Source of the DNA: Clostridia bacterium
GTDB taxonomy: Bacteria; Bacillota; Clostridia; Oscillospirales; CAG-272
Reading direction: 5' to 3'
Assembly: GCA_017501225.1 (NCBI GenBank)
Contig: JAFVXH010000003.1
Span: forward strand, 1 to 43,065
Length of the DNA: 43,065 nucleotides
Shown here piece by piece: positions 15,200-24,559 of this stretch; position 1 is the first letter of the stretch; each line of letters starts with the position of its first letter. Position numbers and translations under genes: made by a program. Under the pieces are notes generated by a model. That model saw only the letters and a program-made list of their open reading frames with translations. It was not told where the DNA came from and searched no databases.

Positions 15200-16352
15200 C
15201 CCCGAATATCCACAGGCTTTGGAGGAGATTTACCGCACTCTCCCCGCCGATGACGGTCTGCTTTGCAATCACGCATTCATTACCGAAATGCAGGAAACAT
15301 ACGATGCCGTAGGCGAATTCTTGGACGACGTACTGCGGGGCGCCGACGCGCTGCGCGCGGATGCGGACCGATATCTCTGGGCGCGTCTGATGTGTCAGGT
15401 GATCAAAGGATCCAGAAATCGCGTGGAGGCACTGAGAATCCCGCTGCCCCCCAATAACGAAACGCTCGCTGCGGACATGCTCCCGATTTTGATTCTGGTC
15501 TACTTCGTGCCCGCGCAGGTCGAGCGTTACCGCGCACGCGGCATGAGCGACGAGCAGATCCGCAAGAACGTCAACAACATCCGCGTCAACATCTGGGTTG
15601 CCTCGGTCACGCAAGGACGCCCCATGCTCACCCCCGGGCTGTTCGGTTGGCTTCATCTGTACATGTACGGTCTGATCTTTGATCACGCCTCCTTCAACTT
15701 CCAGCCCGATATCTGGTCAAGCTCGGTGGTGCTGCGCAACAAAAAGACAGGTGAATACGTGCACGCGATGCCGGGTGGCATTCAATGCCACAGAAGCGGC
15801 TACATCCTCGGAAGTGCGGGATGCGAGGACGAGGAGGACTCCTTTACCACGTCATACATCGAGCAGGTGGATTTCATTGAAGCAAATCTCTCGACCGAGG
15901 GCTTGGCACAAAGGGAGCGCACCATGCTGTATAAGGATGAGTGGGAGGTCGTTTTGCGTCCCGGTGACGACGTCATCTCCTTGCATATCCCCAGAAACAC
16001 CGACATCACCCCCGAGGTCGTGACGCAGTCGCTGAGGGAGGGCATGGAGCTTTGCCGCAAGTATTATCCCGAGCTTTCCTTCAAGTATATCATCTGCATC
16101 TCCTGGCTGGTCGATCCGCAGCTGGTCGGAATTCTTGGAGAGAACGCAAAAATGGCACAGTTTTCCAAGAGATTTGTCAAGTGCCCCTACAAGTGCGCGG
16201 GCAACGGCTGTCTTGGCTATGTCTTCCCTGGATGCCGAGGAGAGGTTGCAGACTATCCCGAAAACACCTCCCTGCAGCGCGGCATCAAGGCACTGATGCT
16301 GGGTGGCGGCTTTATCCACAACGTCACGGGCATCATTCCCGAGCTGTTTTAA
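15165..16352 (+). CDS. Acyltransferase-like protein (DUF5596/GNAT_C-type)
   Basis: 395 residues behind ATAGGAGAG. The layout matches a two-part Firmicute family I recall as an N-terminal helical domain plus a C-terminal GNAT-like domain: LVYFVPAQVERYRARGMSD, GLFGWLHLYMYGLIFDHASF, then a C-terminal half with DDVISLHIPRNTDITPEVV, CRKYYPEL and CISWLVDPQLVGIL. The catalytic details cannot be read. No signal peptide. Its neighbourhood with two deacetylase-like genes suggests acyl-group exchange on sugars (inference). Family call from memory, moderate. Confidence 0.6.
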   Translation: MELKALAARLGIPEYPQALEEIYRTLPADDGLLCNHAFITEMQETYDAVGEFLDDVLRGADALRADADRYLWARLMCQVIKGSRNRVEALRIPLPPNNETLAADMLPILILVYFVPAQVERYRARGMSDEQIRKNVNNIRVNIWVASVTQGRPMLTPGLFGWLHLYMYGLIFDHASFNFQPDIWSSSVVLRNKKTGEYVHAMPGGIQCHRSGYILGSAGCEDEEDSFTTSYIEQVDFIEANLSTEGLAQRERTMLYKDEWEVVLRPGDDVISLHIPRNTDITPEVVTQSLREGMELCRKYYPELSFKYIICISWLVDPQLVGILGENAKMAQFSKRFVKCPYKCAGNGCLGYVFPGCRGEVADYPENTSLQRGIKALMLGGGFIHNVTGIIPELF

Positions 16353-16370
16353 ATCAGAGCATCGACAGAG

Positions 16371-16402
16371 CAAAGCGGGCACCGACGGCGCCCGCTTTGT
16401 TA
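16371..16402 (+). terminator. Terminator after the acyltransferase-like gene
   Basis: CAAAGCGGGC and GCCCGCTTTG form a 10-bp stem with a 9-base loop. The following T-tract is short. Confidence 0.65.
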
Positions 16403-16567
16403 ACAAAATGTTTACCCTACCCTAACACTCCGTACTTATTTCGGGCGTGTTCTCGTAGTATACTCAATTTGGTAATGCCACATTTTGTCGAGATTTGAAC
16501 CAGCGCAGCAGATTTTGCGGGATAGGCAGCCGATCGAATTTTGATTGACGTAAAGGAGAACGCAACC

Positions 16568-17035
16568 ATGGGACTTTTCTCAAGCCTTTTTAAGAAGCCC
16601 AACTACGCCGCAATGTCCAAGGACGAGCTGTTCGCCCTCAAGGACAAAAAGTTTTACGAGGCCGTGATCACAGCCAAAAACAAGGAATATCAAAATCGCC
16701 TCGGCGAATTGACCGATCTGCAAAAGGCGATATTCGCGGTCAATGAATTCGACTGCATCGCTTTTGCCGACGTGCAGGAATTCTTCAAGAGCAGCGCAGC
16801 CCTTGCCCCCTGCCTTGCAGACGGTCTGGACAGAATCGGCGCACTCAAGACCAAAGCCCTCGTGGAAAAATTGACGTGCGATGCAGAGCTGAACGGCGCT
16901 CCCGTCACGCTGAACCCCTTTGCCGTCAAGGAATTCGAGGAGGCATACGACCCCTTTGACGACAACGCCGAGAAGCTGGACGCACTGCTGATCGCGTACG
17001 TCAAGAAGAACTTTGACGAATATTACAAATTCTAA
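16568..17035 (+). CDS. Small protein, possibly DUF4375-like
   Basis: 155 residues from ATG 16568 behind AAAGGAG, nine bases away; an ATG at 16541 in frame lacks a site. Mostly helical and acidic. The stretch LTDLQKAIFAVNEFDCIAFADVQEFFKSS and following helix recall DUF4375/DMP19-like proteins, but the match is loose. No membrane segment. It stands alone with a terminator on each side; a TATACT at 16459-16464 may be the -10 but no good -35 is visible. Function unknown. Confidence 0.6.
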   Translation: MGLFSSLFKKPNYAAMSKDELFALKDKKFYEAVITAKNKEYQNRLGELTDLQKAIFAVNEFDCIAFADVQEFFKSSAALAPCLADGLDRIGALKTKALVEKLTCDAELNGAPVTLNPFAVKEFEEAYDPFDDNAEKLDALLIAYVKKNFDEYYKF

Positions 17036-17048
17036 AATCAAAGTAACA

Positions 17049-17080
17049 CTCCCCCGCACGGTCGGGGGAGCTCTTTTTTT
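17049..17080 (+). terminator. Terminator after the 16568 gene
   Basis: CTCCCCCG CACGG TCGGGGGAG followed by CTCTTTTTTT. Confidence 0.88.
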
Positions 17081-17109
17081 CGAAACTTTTTAGAAAAATC
17101 GACTTTCTA

Positions 17110-17138
17110 TTGACTTTCCGGGTGGAACATAGTACAAT
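17110..17138 (+). promoter_or_regulatory. Promoter of DUF4838 copy 1
   Basis: TTGACT, 17 bases, TACAAT, 51 bases before the ATG. Confidence 0.8.
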
Positions 17139-17189
17139 GGGGATAACGTACAAACGTGAAATTTCCGTCACAGGAAGGGAGATTTTAAT

Positions 17190-19142
17190 ATGCTGAGCAT
17201 CTACAAGATCACATCCGACACGGTGGTGGATTTTGCCGCTGAGGAGCTCAAAAAATACCTTCGCATGATGATGCCCGAGGGAGGCGATATTCAGATCGCC
17301 TACGATCCCGCGGCGACCGACGGCTTCCGCTTAGGTCTTATGCAGGATTTCGGACTTGACGTGTCCGACGTCAAAAACACCGAGCTTGACGATATCATCT
17401 ACATTGATACCGACACGGCGGGAGGCATCATTGCGGGCGATAATCCGCGCTCGGTGCTCTTTGCGGTTTACGAATATCTGCGCAAAAACGGCTGCCGCTG
17501 GCTCTTTCCCGGCGTGGACGGCGAATATATCCCCCTCAAAGAGATTGAGCCTGTCCAATACCGCCACGTGCCTTCCTGTCGCCACCGCGCGCAGTGCAAC
17601 GAGGGCGGAAATATACAGCAAAATCTGCTTGAGTGCATCGATTTTGCCGCAAAGCAGGGCTTTAACGATTTTCTCATCCAGTTCCGCACGCCCCCTCACT
17701 ACGACAACTACTATCTGCACAAGCAGAACCCCACAAGAGCACCCGAGCCCATCTCTTTGGAGGGCGCTGCGCAGTTTAAGATCGCGTGCGAGATCGAATT
17801 TGAAAAGCGCGGCATCCGCTATCACAACGTCGGTCACGGCTGGACGGGTGACAGCTTTGTCAATCCCGAGGATCTGGTCGTAGGCTGGACCAAGGTCAAC
17901 AACGACGAGGTCCCCGATCAGACCAAGCAGTATCTTGCGATGATCGACGGCAAGCGTGAGTTTTACACCTCCTCCCCTGCCTGCACCAACTTCTGCATGT
18001 CCAACAAGGATGCGCGCAGCAAGGTCATTGACTACATCGTGGACTACACCAAGGCACACTCCAACACCGACTATATGCACGTATGGCTCGCCGACGCGAT
18101 CCACTCCTTCTGTGAGTGCGACACGTGCCGCAAAAAGAGCCCATCGGATTGGTACGTGATCCTGATGAACGAGCTGGACGAGGTGCTCACACAGGAGGGG
18201 CTTTCCAACCGCATCGCGCTCATTTCCTACGTAGACACACTCTGGGCACCCGACACCGAGGTGCTCAAAAACCCCGACCGCTTTGCCTTGATCTGCGCGC
18301 CCATCACGCGTGATTACAGCAGCTCCCCCAAGGAGGAGGCCGTCAAAAATACCAAGCTTCTCCCCTACGAGCTGAACCGTTCTCCCCTGCCCACCACAAT
18401 AGAGGAGCATATGGCGCACTTTGACAATTGGCAGCGCGTGGGAGCTGGCTCTACGATCGCGTTTGAATATCACTTCTGGAGGTATCAGGTGCACTCTGCA
18501 TCGGGACTTTCCATCGCGCGCAGTCTGCATGACGATATTCTGTTCTACCGCGCGCACGGCTTTGACGGCATGATGTCCTGCGGCACGCAGCGTTGCTTTT
18601 TCCCCACGGGCTTTGCCTTCTACACCTACGCGCGGACCATGTTTGATGCCTCGCTGACCTTGGAGGACATCAAAAACGATTACTTCCCGCATTATTTCGG
18701 TAAGTCCTGGCAAGCGTTTTACGACTATCTGGTCGAGGTCGAGCAGCTGCTTCCTCACAGTTATCTGGCACTCAAGGAGGGCGTCAAGCACTACAAGAGC
18801 GAGAAGGTGGCAAAGCAGATCGCAGAAAATCTGGACGGTCTGCTGGCAAAGGGAAAAGCACTGATCGAAGCCAACTACAACTCCGACGTGCGTGTGCACA
18901 CCGTTGCCGTAAGAGTTATGGAGCACTACCTCGTCTATTTGGAATACTTTGCGGAGATGATGAAGGAAAAAGCACTTGGCAACGATGAGCGCGCCATGGA
19001 GATCTTCGAGGAATTCCGAGAAGAATTCGGTAAGCGCGAGATCTATATCCGTACGCACTTTGACCCCTATACGCTCTTTAGCGAGATCGCCCGTATGGCG
19101 GCGCGCAAGGAGGACACGCCCGTATCGGTATTTTACGATTGA
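17190..19142 (+). CDS. DUF4838 protein, copy 1 (probable intracellular glycosidase)
   Basis: 650 residues behind GGAAGGGAG. The N-terminal ~120 residues are the alpha-beta domain preceding DUF4838 (SVLFAVYEYLRKNGCRWLF, PGVDGEYIPL). The DUF4838 core follows: HNVGHGWTGDSF (212-223), NFCMSN (267-272), YMHVWLAD (295-302), CECDTC (308-313) and PSDWYV. The family is predicted to be a TIM-barrel glycoside hydrolase; its substrate is unknown. No signal peptide. The three tandem copies are exactly equal in length. No clear terminator follows this copy. Diverges most from copy 3 in the loop around residues 175-200. Confidence 0.85.
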   Translation: MLSIYKITSDTVVDFAAEELKKYLRMMMPEGGDIQIAYDPAATDGFRLGLMQDFGLDVSDVKNTELDDIIYIDTDTAGGIIAGDNPRSVLFAVYEYLRKNGCRWLFPGVDGEYIPLKEIEPVQYRHVPSCRHRAQCNEGGNIQQNLLECIDFAAKQGFNDFLIQFRTPPHYDNYYLHKQNPTRAPEPISLEGAAQFKIACEIEFEKRGIRYHNVGHGWTGDSFVNPEDLVVGWTKVNNDEVPDQTKQYLAMIDGKREFYTSSPACTNFCMSNKDARSKVIDYIVDYTKAHSNTDYMHVWLADAIHSFCECDTCRKKSPSDWYVILMNELDEVLTQEGLSNRIALISYVDTLWAPDTEVLKNPDRFALICAPITRDYSSSPKEEAVKNTKLLPYELNRSPLPTTIEEHMAHFDNWQRVGAGSTIAFEYHFWRYQVHSASGLSIARSLHDDILFYRAHGFDGMMSCGTQRCFFPTGFAFYTYARTMFDASLTLEDIKNDYFPHYFGKSWQAFYDYLVEVEQLLPHSYLALKEGVKHYKSEKVAKQIAENLDGLLAKGKALIEANYNSDVRVHTVAVRVMEHYLVYLEYFAEMMKEKALGNDERAMEIFEEFREEFGKREIYIRTHFDPYTLFSEIARMAARKEDTPVSVFYD

Positions 19143-19231
19143 CCCTCAGGCAAGACACGCCCAAGGCTCAGCCCCATCTTGCGTTTTCTCCATTTCCGCC
19201 TTGCGTTGTCTGCAGTTTGTCGCAAAACCCG

Positions 19232-19260
19232 TTGACAACTCGGGAGCACCGTGCTAAAAT
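19232..19260 (+). promoter_or_regulatory. Promoter of DUF4838 copy 2
   Basis: TTGACA, 17 bases, TAAAAT, 62 bases before the ATG. Confidence 0.75.
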
Positions 19261-19322
19261 GCAGATAATCCCGAGCAAAAATCGAAAAATTCAAAAACCA
19301 ATGTAAACAAGGAGAGCTCAAC

Positions 19323-21275
19323 ATGCTAAAAATTTACAAGATCACATCCGATCCCGTGGTGGATTTTGCCGCCGAGGAACTCAAAAAGTACCTTCGCATG
19401 ATGATGACCGAGGGTGGCGATATTCAGATCGCCTACGATCCAACCGCTACCGAAGGATTTCGTCTTGGACTGATGCAGGACATGGGACTTGACGTATCCG
19501 ACGTAGAGAACGTCGAGCTTGACGACATCCTTTACATCGACACCGATACGACGGGCGGTATCATCGCGGGGGATAACCCTCGCTCGGTTTTGCTCGCCGT
19601 GTATGAGTACCTCAAGAAGAACGGCTGCCGCTGGCTCTTCCCCGGTGTGGACGGCGAGTATATTCCGCTCAAGAATATCGAGCCCGTCAAGTGCCGCGTA
19701 GTACCCCTGTGCCGTCACCGCGGAGAGGCGACCGAGGGCGCAAACTATCAGCAGAACTTCATCGAGAACATCGATCTGATCGCAAAGCTCGGCCTGAACT
19801 GCTTTATGATCGAGTTCCGCGTTCCTCCTTACTATGACAGCTATTATCTGCACAGAAACAACACCTTCCGCAAGCCCGAGCCGACCTCACAAACGACGCT
19901 CGTGCAGTGGAAGAGGGCCTTGGAATGCGAGCTGGAAAAGAGAGGCTTGGGATTTCACGACATCGGTCACTCCTGGACGGGTGACAGCTTTGTGGATCCG
20001 GACAAGACCGTTGTCGGCTGGTATAAGGTCGATCCCGAAACCGTATCCGAGGAAACCAAGCAATATCTGGCACTGCTGAACGGCAAGCGTGGCTTCTATA
20101 ACGACGTGCCCGCCGGAACCAACTTCTGCATGTCCAATCCCGAGGCGCGCAAGAAGGTCTGCGACTTCGTCGTGCGCTATACCAAGTCGCATGCAAACTC
20201 CGACTACATCCACGTCTGGCTCGCTGACGCCGTCAACAACTTCTGCGAGTGCGAGGCGTGCAGCAAAAAGACTCCCTCGGATTGGTACGTGGTTCTGATG
20301 AACGACCTTGACAGAGCGCTGACCGAGGCAGGACTTACTAACAGAGTGGGAATGGCAGTATACGTCGACACCATCTGGGCGCCCACGACCGAAACCTTCA
20401 ACAACCCCGATCGCTTCCTGATGATCCTCGGTCCGATCACTCGCACCTACGCCACGGGTGCCGATGACGAGCTCATTAACACGATGGAGCTTCCCGCCTA
20501 CGAGCTCAACAAATCCGACCTTCCCAACACCATTGACGGCTACATCGCCCACGCAAAGAACTGGAAGGCGCAAGGGGGCGCGGACGTCCTTGCGTTTGAA
20601 TATCACTTCTGGCGCTACTTCGTCCACAGCGCAGGCGGCATCTCCATTGCCAAGCGCGCTTTTGACGACGCAAGATCCTACCATAAGCACAACCTTGACG
20701 GCGTGATGCAGGACGGCTCTCAGCGCGCGTTCTTCCCCAACGGCTTTGCTTTCTACGCCAACTCCCGCGCGATTTTTGATGCCGACGTGACCTTCGAGGA
20801 GGTCGCAGAGGATTACTTCTCGCACTGCTACGGCAAGGATTGGAAGCAGTTCTACGAATTCTTTGAAAACGTTGAAAAGCTCCTGCCCCAGGAATACCTG
20901 TGTTTGGCAGGCGGCAAGAAGCACTACGTCGATCCCGATATGGCAAAGCACATCGCCGAGAACATGGATGCTGTTCTGGCACAAGGAAAGGCGCTTGTTG
21001 AGTCGCACTACAACAGCGACGTCCGCGTACAGACGGCTGCCGTGCGCATAATGGAATACTATCTGATCTACGTCGAGTACTACGCAAAGATGATGCTGCA
21101 AAAGGCGCTTGGCAACGATGACGAGGCAATGAAGATCTTTGAGGCTTGGCGCGACGAGTTCAGCAAGTACGAGATCTATATGGAAACCTGCTACGATCAG
21201 CACCTGCTCTTCTCCGAGCTTGGTCGCATGGCTTCCCGCAAGGAGGATTCCGTCCTGACGGCATTCTACGTCTGA
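19323..21275 (+). CDS. DUF4838 protein, copy 2
   Basis: 650 residues, ATG behind AAGGAGAG. Same domain order as copy 1, and the motifs are kept with small changes: HDIGHSWTGDSF, NFCMSN, YIHVWLAD, CECEAC and PSDWYV. The SxC/HR segment after the first domain reads LCRHRGEATEGANYQQN instead of SCRHRAQCNEGGNIQQN, so the predicted pocket differs. Its own promoter and terminator suggest separate regulation from copies 1 and 3, hence different inducers or substrates rather than simple dosage (inference). Confidence 0.85.
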   Translation: MLKIYKITSDPVVDFAAEELKKYLRMMMTEGGDIQIAYDPTATEGFRLGLMQDMGLDVSDVENVELDDILYIDTDTTGGIIAGDNPRSVLLAVYEYLKKNGCRWLFPGVDGEYIPLKNIEPVKCRVVPLCRHRGEATEGANYQQNFIENIDLIAKLGLNCFMIEFRVPPYYDSYYLHRNNTFRKPEPTSQTTLVQWKRALECELEKRGLGFHDIGHSWTGDSFVDPDKTVVGWYKVDPETVSEETKQYLALLNGKRGFYNDVPAGTNFCMSNPEARKKVCDFVVRYTKSHANSDYIHVWLADAVNNFCECEACSKKTPSDWYVVLMNDLDRALTEAGLTNRVGMAVYVDTIWAPTTETFNNPDRFLMILGPITRTYATGADDELINTMELPAYELNKSDLPNTIDGYIAHAKNWKAQGGADVLAFEYHFWRYFVHSAGGISIAKRAFDDARSYHKHNLDGVMQDGSQRAFFPNGFAFYANSRAIFDADVTFEEVAEDYFSHCYGKDWKQFYEFFENVEKLLPQEYLCLAGGKKHYVDPDMAKHIAENMDAVLAQGKALVESHYNSDVRVQTAAVRIMEYYLIYVEYYAKMMLQKALGNDDEAMKIFEAWRDEFSKYEIYMETCYDQHLLFSELGRMASRKEDSVLTAFYV

Positions 21276-21296
21276 TCCTGACGGCGCAAACAAAAA

Positions 21297-21331
21297 CAAG
21301 GCAGAGAACGTTTTTCGTTCCCTGCCTTTTT
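21297..21331 (+). terminator. Terminator after DUF4838 copy 2
   Basis: AAGGCAG-GAACG pairs with CGTTC-CTGCCTT across one mismatch, followed by TTTT. Confidence 0.8.
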
Positions 21332-21376
21332 GGTTCGAAAACCATTGCGAAAATTTTACGAAAACCTAAAACCCTA

Positions 21377-21405
21377 TTGCGTTCAAATTAAAAAAATGAT
21401 AGAAT
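21377..21405 (+). promoter_or_regulatory. Promoter of DUF4838 copy 3
   Basis: TTGCGT, 17 bases, TAGAAT, 59 bases before the ATG. Weaker than the other two. Confidence 0.6.
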
Positions 21406-21464
21406 GACGGTGGTGCTTCACCAAGACGCAGAATCGATCTAAACGAAAGCAAGGAGAGTTTGAT

Positions 21465-23417
21465 ATGCTAAACATTTACAAGATCACAGCCAATTCCGTG
21501 GTGGATTTTGCTGCCGAGGAGCTCAAAAAATACCTTCGCATGATGATGACCGAGGGAGGCGATATCAAGATCGCCTACGATCCCGCGGCGACCGATGGAT
21601 TCCGCTTAGGGCTGATGCAGGACATGGGACTCGACGTGTCCGACGTTCCCTGCCCCGAGCTGGATGATATCATTTATATCGACACCGATACCGCAGGCGG
21701 CGTCATTGCGGGCAGTAATCCTCGCTCGGTGCTCTTTGCCGTTTACGAGTATCTGCGCAAGAACGGCTGTCGCTGGCTCTTCCCCGGTGTGGACGGCGAG
21801 TATATTCCCCTGAAAAACACCGAACCTGTCAAGCTTCGCTTCATTCCCTCGTTCCGCCACCGCGCGCAGTGCATCGAGGGCGGAAACTATCAGCAAAATC
21901 TGATCGACAACATTGACTTTTCCGCAAAGCTCGGCATGAACTCCTACATGCTGGAATTCCGTGTTCCCCCTCACTACAAAAATTACTACACACACAGAAA
22001 CAACCCCACCCTGAAGCCGGAGCCCGTCAGCACTGAGACTGCTCTGCAGTGGAAGCGTATGTGCGAAACCGAAATGGCAAAAAGAGGAATGGAATTCCAC
22101 GACGTCGGTCACGGCTGGACGGGAGATAGCTTTGTTGACCGCAGTCAGATCGTTTTGGGCTGGGCAACGGTCGATCCCGAAACCGTATCCGAGGAAACCA
22201 AGCAATATCTTGCTATGGTAAACGGCAAGCGCGGATTTTTCAACGACTCCCCCGCTGCCACCAACTTCTGCATGTCCAATCCCAAAGCACGCAAAAAGGT
22301 CATCGAGTTCATCCTCGAATATACCAAGGCACACACCAACGCAAACTACGTTCATGTCTGGCTTGCGGACCAGGTCAACAACTTCTGCGAGTGCGACGAG
22401 TGCCGCAAGAAGACTCCCTCGGATTGGTTCGTAGTGCTGCTCAACGAGCTGGACAAGGCTTTGGAGCAAGAGGGACTTTCCAACAGAATTGGCTTTAACG
22501 CCTATATGGATACCTTCTGGGCACCCGTGACCGAGGTGATTCAGAATCCCGACCGCTTCCTGTTCAACGTCGGTCCCATCACGCGCAAATATACCGCACC
22601 CGTGGACGAGGCGCGCATCAAGCAGCTCGAGCTTCCCGCCTACGAGCTCAACAAATCCGTCGTGCCCACAAGCATCGAGGAATACCTTGCCTACGTCGAG
22701 CAATGGGAAAAGACCTGGACGGGCACCACGCAGGCGTTTGAATACCACTTCTGGCGCTTTTTCGTACACAGCGTATCCGGCATTTCCATCGCAAGAAGCG
22801 CCTTTGAGGACGCAAAGGTCTACAAGCGTCAGCGCTTTAACGCCCTGATGCAAAACGGCACGCAACGCTGCTTCTTCCCCACAGGCCTTGCTTTCTACGC
22901 TTACGCCCGCGTCATCTACGACACAAGCCTTGGCTTTGAGGAGGTTGCAGAGGATTACCTCTCCCATCTCTTTGGCAAGGATTGGCGGCAATTCTACGAA
23001 TTTTTGGAGAACGCCGAAAAGCTCCTTCCTCACAGCTATCTGGCACTTTCAAACGGCAGAACGCACTATGTCGATCCCGACATGGCAAAGCACATCGAAG
23101 AGAATCTGGATCGCGTTCTTGCCGAGGGCAAAGCACTCGTGGAATCGCACTACAACAGCGACCTGCGCGTGCAGACCGTTGCCGTCCGTGTGCTGGAATA
23201 CTACCTCGTTTATTTGGAGTACTACGCAAAGATGATGCGAGAGAAGGCACTCGGCAACGACGACGAAGCCATGAAGATCTTTGAAGCGTTCCGCAACACA
23301 ATGGGAACATATGAAATCTACATTCAAAACTTTTTCGATCAGTACCAGACCTTCAGCGAGCTCGGCCGTATGGCAGAACGCAAGGAGGATTCGGTTCTGT
23401 CAGTCTTCTACGTCTGA
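21465..23417 (+). CDS. DUF4838 protein, copy 3
   Basis: 650 residues, ATG behind AAGGAGAG. Conserved motifs are HDVGHGWTGDSF, NFCMSN, YVHVWLAD, CECDEC and PSDWFV. The first ~115 residues are nearly the same as copies 1 and 2; the middle barrel and the C-terminal ~150 residues have drifted. The last gene of the array, ended by a terminator shared with the convergent CorA gene. No indel separates the three copies, which points to purifying selection on structure. Confidence 0.85.
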   Translation: MLNIYKITANSVVDFAAEELKKYLRMMMTEGGDIKIAYDPAATDGFRLGLMQDMGLDVSDVPCPELDDIIYIDTDTAGGVIAGSNPRSVLFAVYEYLRKNGCRWLFPGVDGEYIPLKNTEPVKLRFIPSFRHRAQCIEGGNYQQNLIDNIDFSAKLGMNSYMLEFRVPPHYKNYYTHRNNPTLKPEPVSTETALQWKRMCETEMAKRGMEFHDVGHGWTGDSFVDRSQIVLGWATVDPETVSEETKQYLAMVNGKRGFFNDSPAATNFCMSNPKARKKVIEFILEYTKAHTNANYVHVWLADQVNNFCECDECRKKTPSDWFVVLLNELDKALEQEGLSNRIGFNAYMDTFWAPVTEVIQNPDRFLFNVGPITRKYTAPVDEARIKQLELPAYELNKSVVPTSIEEYLAYVEQWEKTWTGTTQAFEYHFWRFFVHSVSGISIARSAFEDAKVYKRQRFNALMQNGTQRCFFPTGLAFYAYARVIYDTSLGFEEVAEDYLSHLFGKDWRQFYEFLENAEKLLPHSYLALSNGRTHYVDPDMAKHIEENLDRVLAEGKALVESHYNSDLRVQTVAVRVLEYYLVYLEYYAKMMREKALGNDDEAMKIFEAFRNTMGTYEIYIQNFFDQYQTFSELGRMAERKEDSVLSVFYV

Positions 23418-23436
23418 TCCCGATCCAAAAAACATC

Positions 23437-23475
23437 AAAAGGCAGAGCAATTTTTTGCTCTGCCTTTTCATTTTT
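23437..23475. terminator. Bidirectional terminator between DUF4838 copy 3 and CorA
   Basis: AAAAGGCAGAGCAA TTTT TTGCTCTGCCTTTT, a perfect 14-bp stem, followed by CATTTTT. It serves both convergent genes and touches the CorA stop codon. Confidence 0.88.
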
Positions 23476-24451
23476 ACTTCTTTTTTCTTCGTGTTCTCTT
23501 GTTTCTTTTTCCTTCTTTTTTGACGGTCGCAAGCACCAAAGCCCCACCCGCAAGCGCAGAGCAGAGAATGCTGATCCCGATGACAAAATAAAATCCATAC
23601 TCATTGCCCGCAAACGGCAGGATCACGTTCATGCCAAAGAGCGACGCGATGAGTGTCGGAATGGAGATGATGAGCGTGATGATCGCCAGGACCTTCATGA
23701 CGTTGTTCAGATTGTTGGAAATGATTGAGGAAAAGGTATCCATCATACCCGTCAGGATTTCCCGATAGATCGAGCACATCTCGATTGCCTGGTTGTTCTC
23801 GACCTCCATATCCTCGATCAGGTCAAAGTCCTGCTCGTATCTTCTGAATTCTGCCAAGCGCTTGACACGGTTGATCACCGACTTATTGGCACCCAGCGAG
23901 GTGGAAAAATACACGAGCGATTTGTTCAGATCCATCAGGTCCAGAAGCACGTCGTTCTTCATGGAGCTGCGCAGCTCGCGCTCCAGAGCACTTCGGCGAC
24001 CGTCCAGAACCTTGAGCGCGTCAATATAGCTTGACGCGATCGCGTAGATGATCTGCAGGGAAAGCCGCGCTTTTTTGTGCGGCTCAATCCGCTTGAACTT
24101 GGAAAAAACGCGATTGAGCAGATTCGTTTCCTTTTTACAGATGGTCAAAAAGTAACGGTCGTGATAGATGATCGAGAAGGGATAGGTCACGTAAACGTCG
24201 TTTTCCCGCACGGGAACGTCCAGAACGATCAGGGTGTGCTCGTCGTCCACGTCCAGGTGTGCCGATTCCTCCTCGTCGAGCAAGGAAAGCAGCACGCTTT
24301 CATCAAATCCCGTGACAGACGCAACCGTCCGAATTTCTTCCTTGGAGGGCGCGCTCGCGTGGATCCACGTCCTTTCGTTGATGCGTTCCAGCGCCTCACT
24401 CCCCTCGTGCGCCACTGCCCGATTGTTGATCTCCTCAAATACCTTGATCAT
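23474..24451 (-). CDS. CorA-family magnesium/divalent cation transporter
   Basis: 325 residues: a long cytoplasmic N-terminal domain (1-250, acidic and helical), then two membrane helices at ~252-276 and ~287-310. The family signature GMN is at 273-275 at the end of the first helix, followed by the periplasmic-type loop VILPFAGNEYGF. A very basic tail (KKEGKRNKRTRRKKK) ends the protein. CorA pentamers carry Mg2+ into the cell. ATG behind GAGGAGGG. Stands alone; the family is clear, though GMN proteins may also move Co2+, Ni2+ or Zn2+. Confidence 0.93.
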   Translation of the reverse strand: MIKVFEEINNRAVAHEGSEALERINERTWIHASAPSKEEIRTVASVTGFDESVLLSLLDEEESAHLDVDDEHTLIVLDVPVRENDVYVTYPFSIIYHDRYFLTICKKETNLLNRVFSKFKRIEPHKKARLSLQIIYAIASSYIDALKVLDGRRSALERELRSSMKNDVLLDLMDLNKSLVYFSTSLGANKSVINRVKRLAEFRRYEQDFDLIEDMEVENNQAIEMCSIYREILTGMMDTFSSIISNNLNNVMKVLAIITLIISIPTLIASLFGMNVILPFAGNEYGFYFVIGISILCSALAGGALVLATVKKEGKRNKRTRRKKK

Positions 24452-24468
24452 GCCGATACCCTCCTCTC

Positions 24469-24497
24469 ATCACAGAGCATTGCCTTGCCCGTGTCAA
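24469..24497 (-). promoter_or_regulatory. Possible promoter of CorA
   Basis: TTGACA, 17 bases, TGTGAT on the minus strand. Perfect -35, poor -10. Confidence 0.45.
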
Positions 24498-24520
24498 AAT
24501 ATCAATTCTCTTCAAAAAAA

Positions 24521-24556
24521 GAAACAGCCAAATGGCGCCAAAGCGCCATTTGGCGA
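24521..24556 (-). terminator. Terminator of the deacetylase gene
   Basis: CCAAATGGCG and CGCCATTTGG form a perfect stem, followed on the minus strand by CTGTTTCTTTTTTT. Confidence 0.85.
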
Positions 24557-24559
24557 TGC

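Noticed and set aside
16353..16567. Riboswitch before the 155-residue protein
   Set aside because: ACAAAATGT/ACATTTTGT repeats are 70 bases apart with no known riboswitch pattern.
17331..23033. Long antisense frames (575 and ~470 codons) across the DUF4838 genes
   Set aside because: They repeat in all three copies only because the sense genes are paralogous, and lack start signals.
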